A stretch of 5,309 nucleotides of DNA, from NCBI GenBank assembly GCA_900556785.1, contig USQK01000080.1:1-5309 (forward strand). Direction: 5' to 3'. Shown here piece after piece: positions 5,255-5,309 of this stretch; within the stretch, counting starts at the first letter, position 1; each line of letters opens with the position of its first letter. The stretch comes from an uncultured Veillonella sp. GTDB lineage: Bacteria; Bacillota; Negativicutes; Veillonellales; Veillonellaceae. The notes beneath the pieces were generated by a model, which was not told the DNA's origin, made no database searches, and was given only the letters and a program-made list of their open reading frames with translations. The translations under genes were made by a program, and so were the position numbers.

Positions 5255-5309
5255 GGGCCTATAGCTCAGGGGTAGAGCAACCGGCTCATAACCGGTCGGT
5301 CCCTGGTTC
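5255..5309 (+). tRNA. tRNA with anticodon CAU (elongator Met or Ile2), cut by window end
   Basis: The cloverleaf is clear up to the edge. The acceptor 5' strand is GGGCCTA (5255-5261). The D arm is GCTC/GAGC (5264-5267 with 5275-5278). The anticodon stem ACCGG/CCGGT (5280-5284 with 5292-5296) is perfect, with loop CTCATAA and anticodon CAT at 5287-5289. The variable loop is CGGTC (5297-5301), and the T stem CCTGG then TTC ends at the window edge. About 20 bases of the 3' part are missing. It is not the initiator: the first base is G rather than C, and the anticodon stem lacks the three consecutive G-C pairs. The sequence does not separate elongator Met from Ile2, which carries lysidine made by TilS. 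Confidence 0.9.

Overview
The window reads as a stretch of a low-GC Firmicutes-type (Bacillota) chromosome. It has strong AAGGAGG-type ribosome binding sites, A/T-rich intergenic DNA, and the dnaG-rpoD pair in the order usual for that phylum. The QueE and FolE sequences have a clostridial flavour. From memory of related proteins, my best guess is a Negativicutes member such as Veillonella. That is an inference; no 16S or marker search was possible. All supported genes are on the + strand.

Region 1 (1-278) is non-coding. It holds the terminator of an unseen upstream gene (43-78) and a -10-like TATAAT (94-99). A long inverted repeat (109-164) and a second smaller hairpin (212-237) follow, in very A/T-rich DNA leading to dnaG. 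Region 2 (279-3238) is a two-gene transcription unit, dnaG (primase) and rpoD (principal sigma factor), only 23 nt apart. It has a good promoter-like sequence inside the 3' third of dnaG and closes with a strong rho-independent terminator (3254-3299).

Region 3 (3300-3467) is a gap of about 170 nt. It holds an extended -10 motif, five degenerate 9-bp tandem repeats, a 28-codon open frame across those repeats, mutually exclusive hairpins and a second TATAAT. It is the least explained DNA in the window. Region 4 (3468-5188) is queD-queE-folE. FolE converts GTP to 7,8-dihydroneopterin triphosphate, QueD makes 6-carboxytetrahydropterin from it, and QueE rearranges that to 7-carboxy-7-deazaguanine. 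The three genes together are the first three steps of queuosine (7-deazaguanine) synthesis; FolE also feeds folate synthesis. QueC, the next enzyme, is not in the window. Region 5 (5203-5309) is a near-consensus promoter driving a tRNA with anticodon CAU, cut by the window edge.

I see no mobile element, CRISPR array, defence system or obviously new multi-gene system. The content is core metabolism and information processing. The points most worth a second look are the repeat-rich leader before queD, an insertion of about 33 residues in QueE, the promoter inside dnaG, and the hairpin in the dnaG leader.
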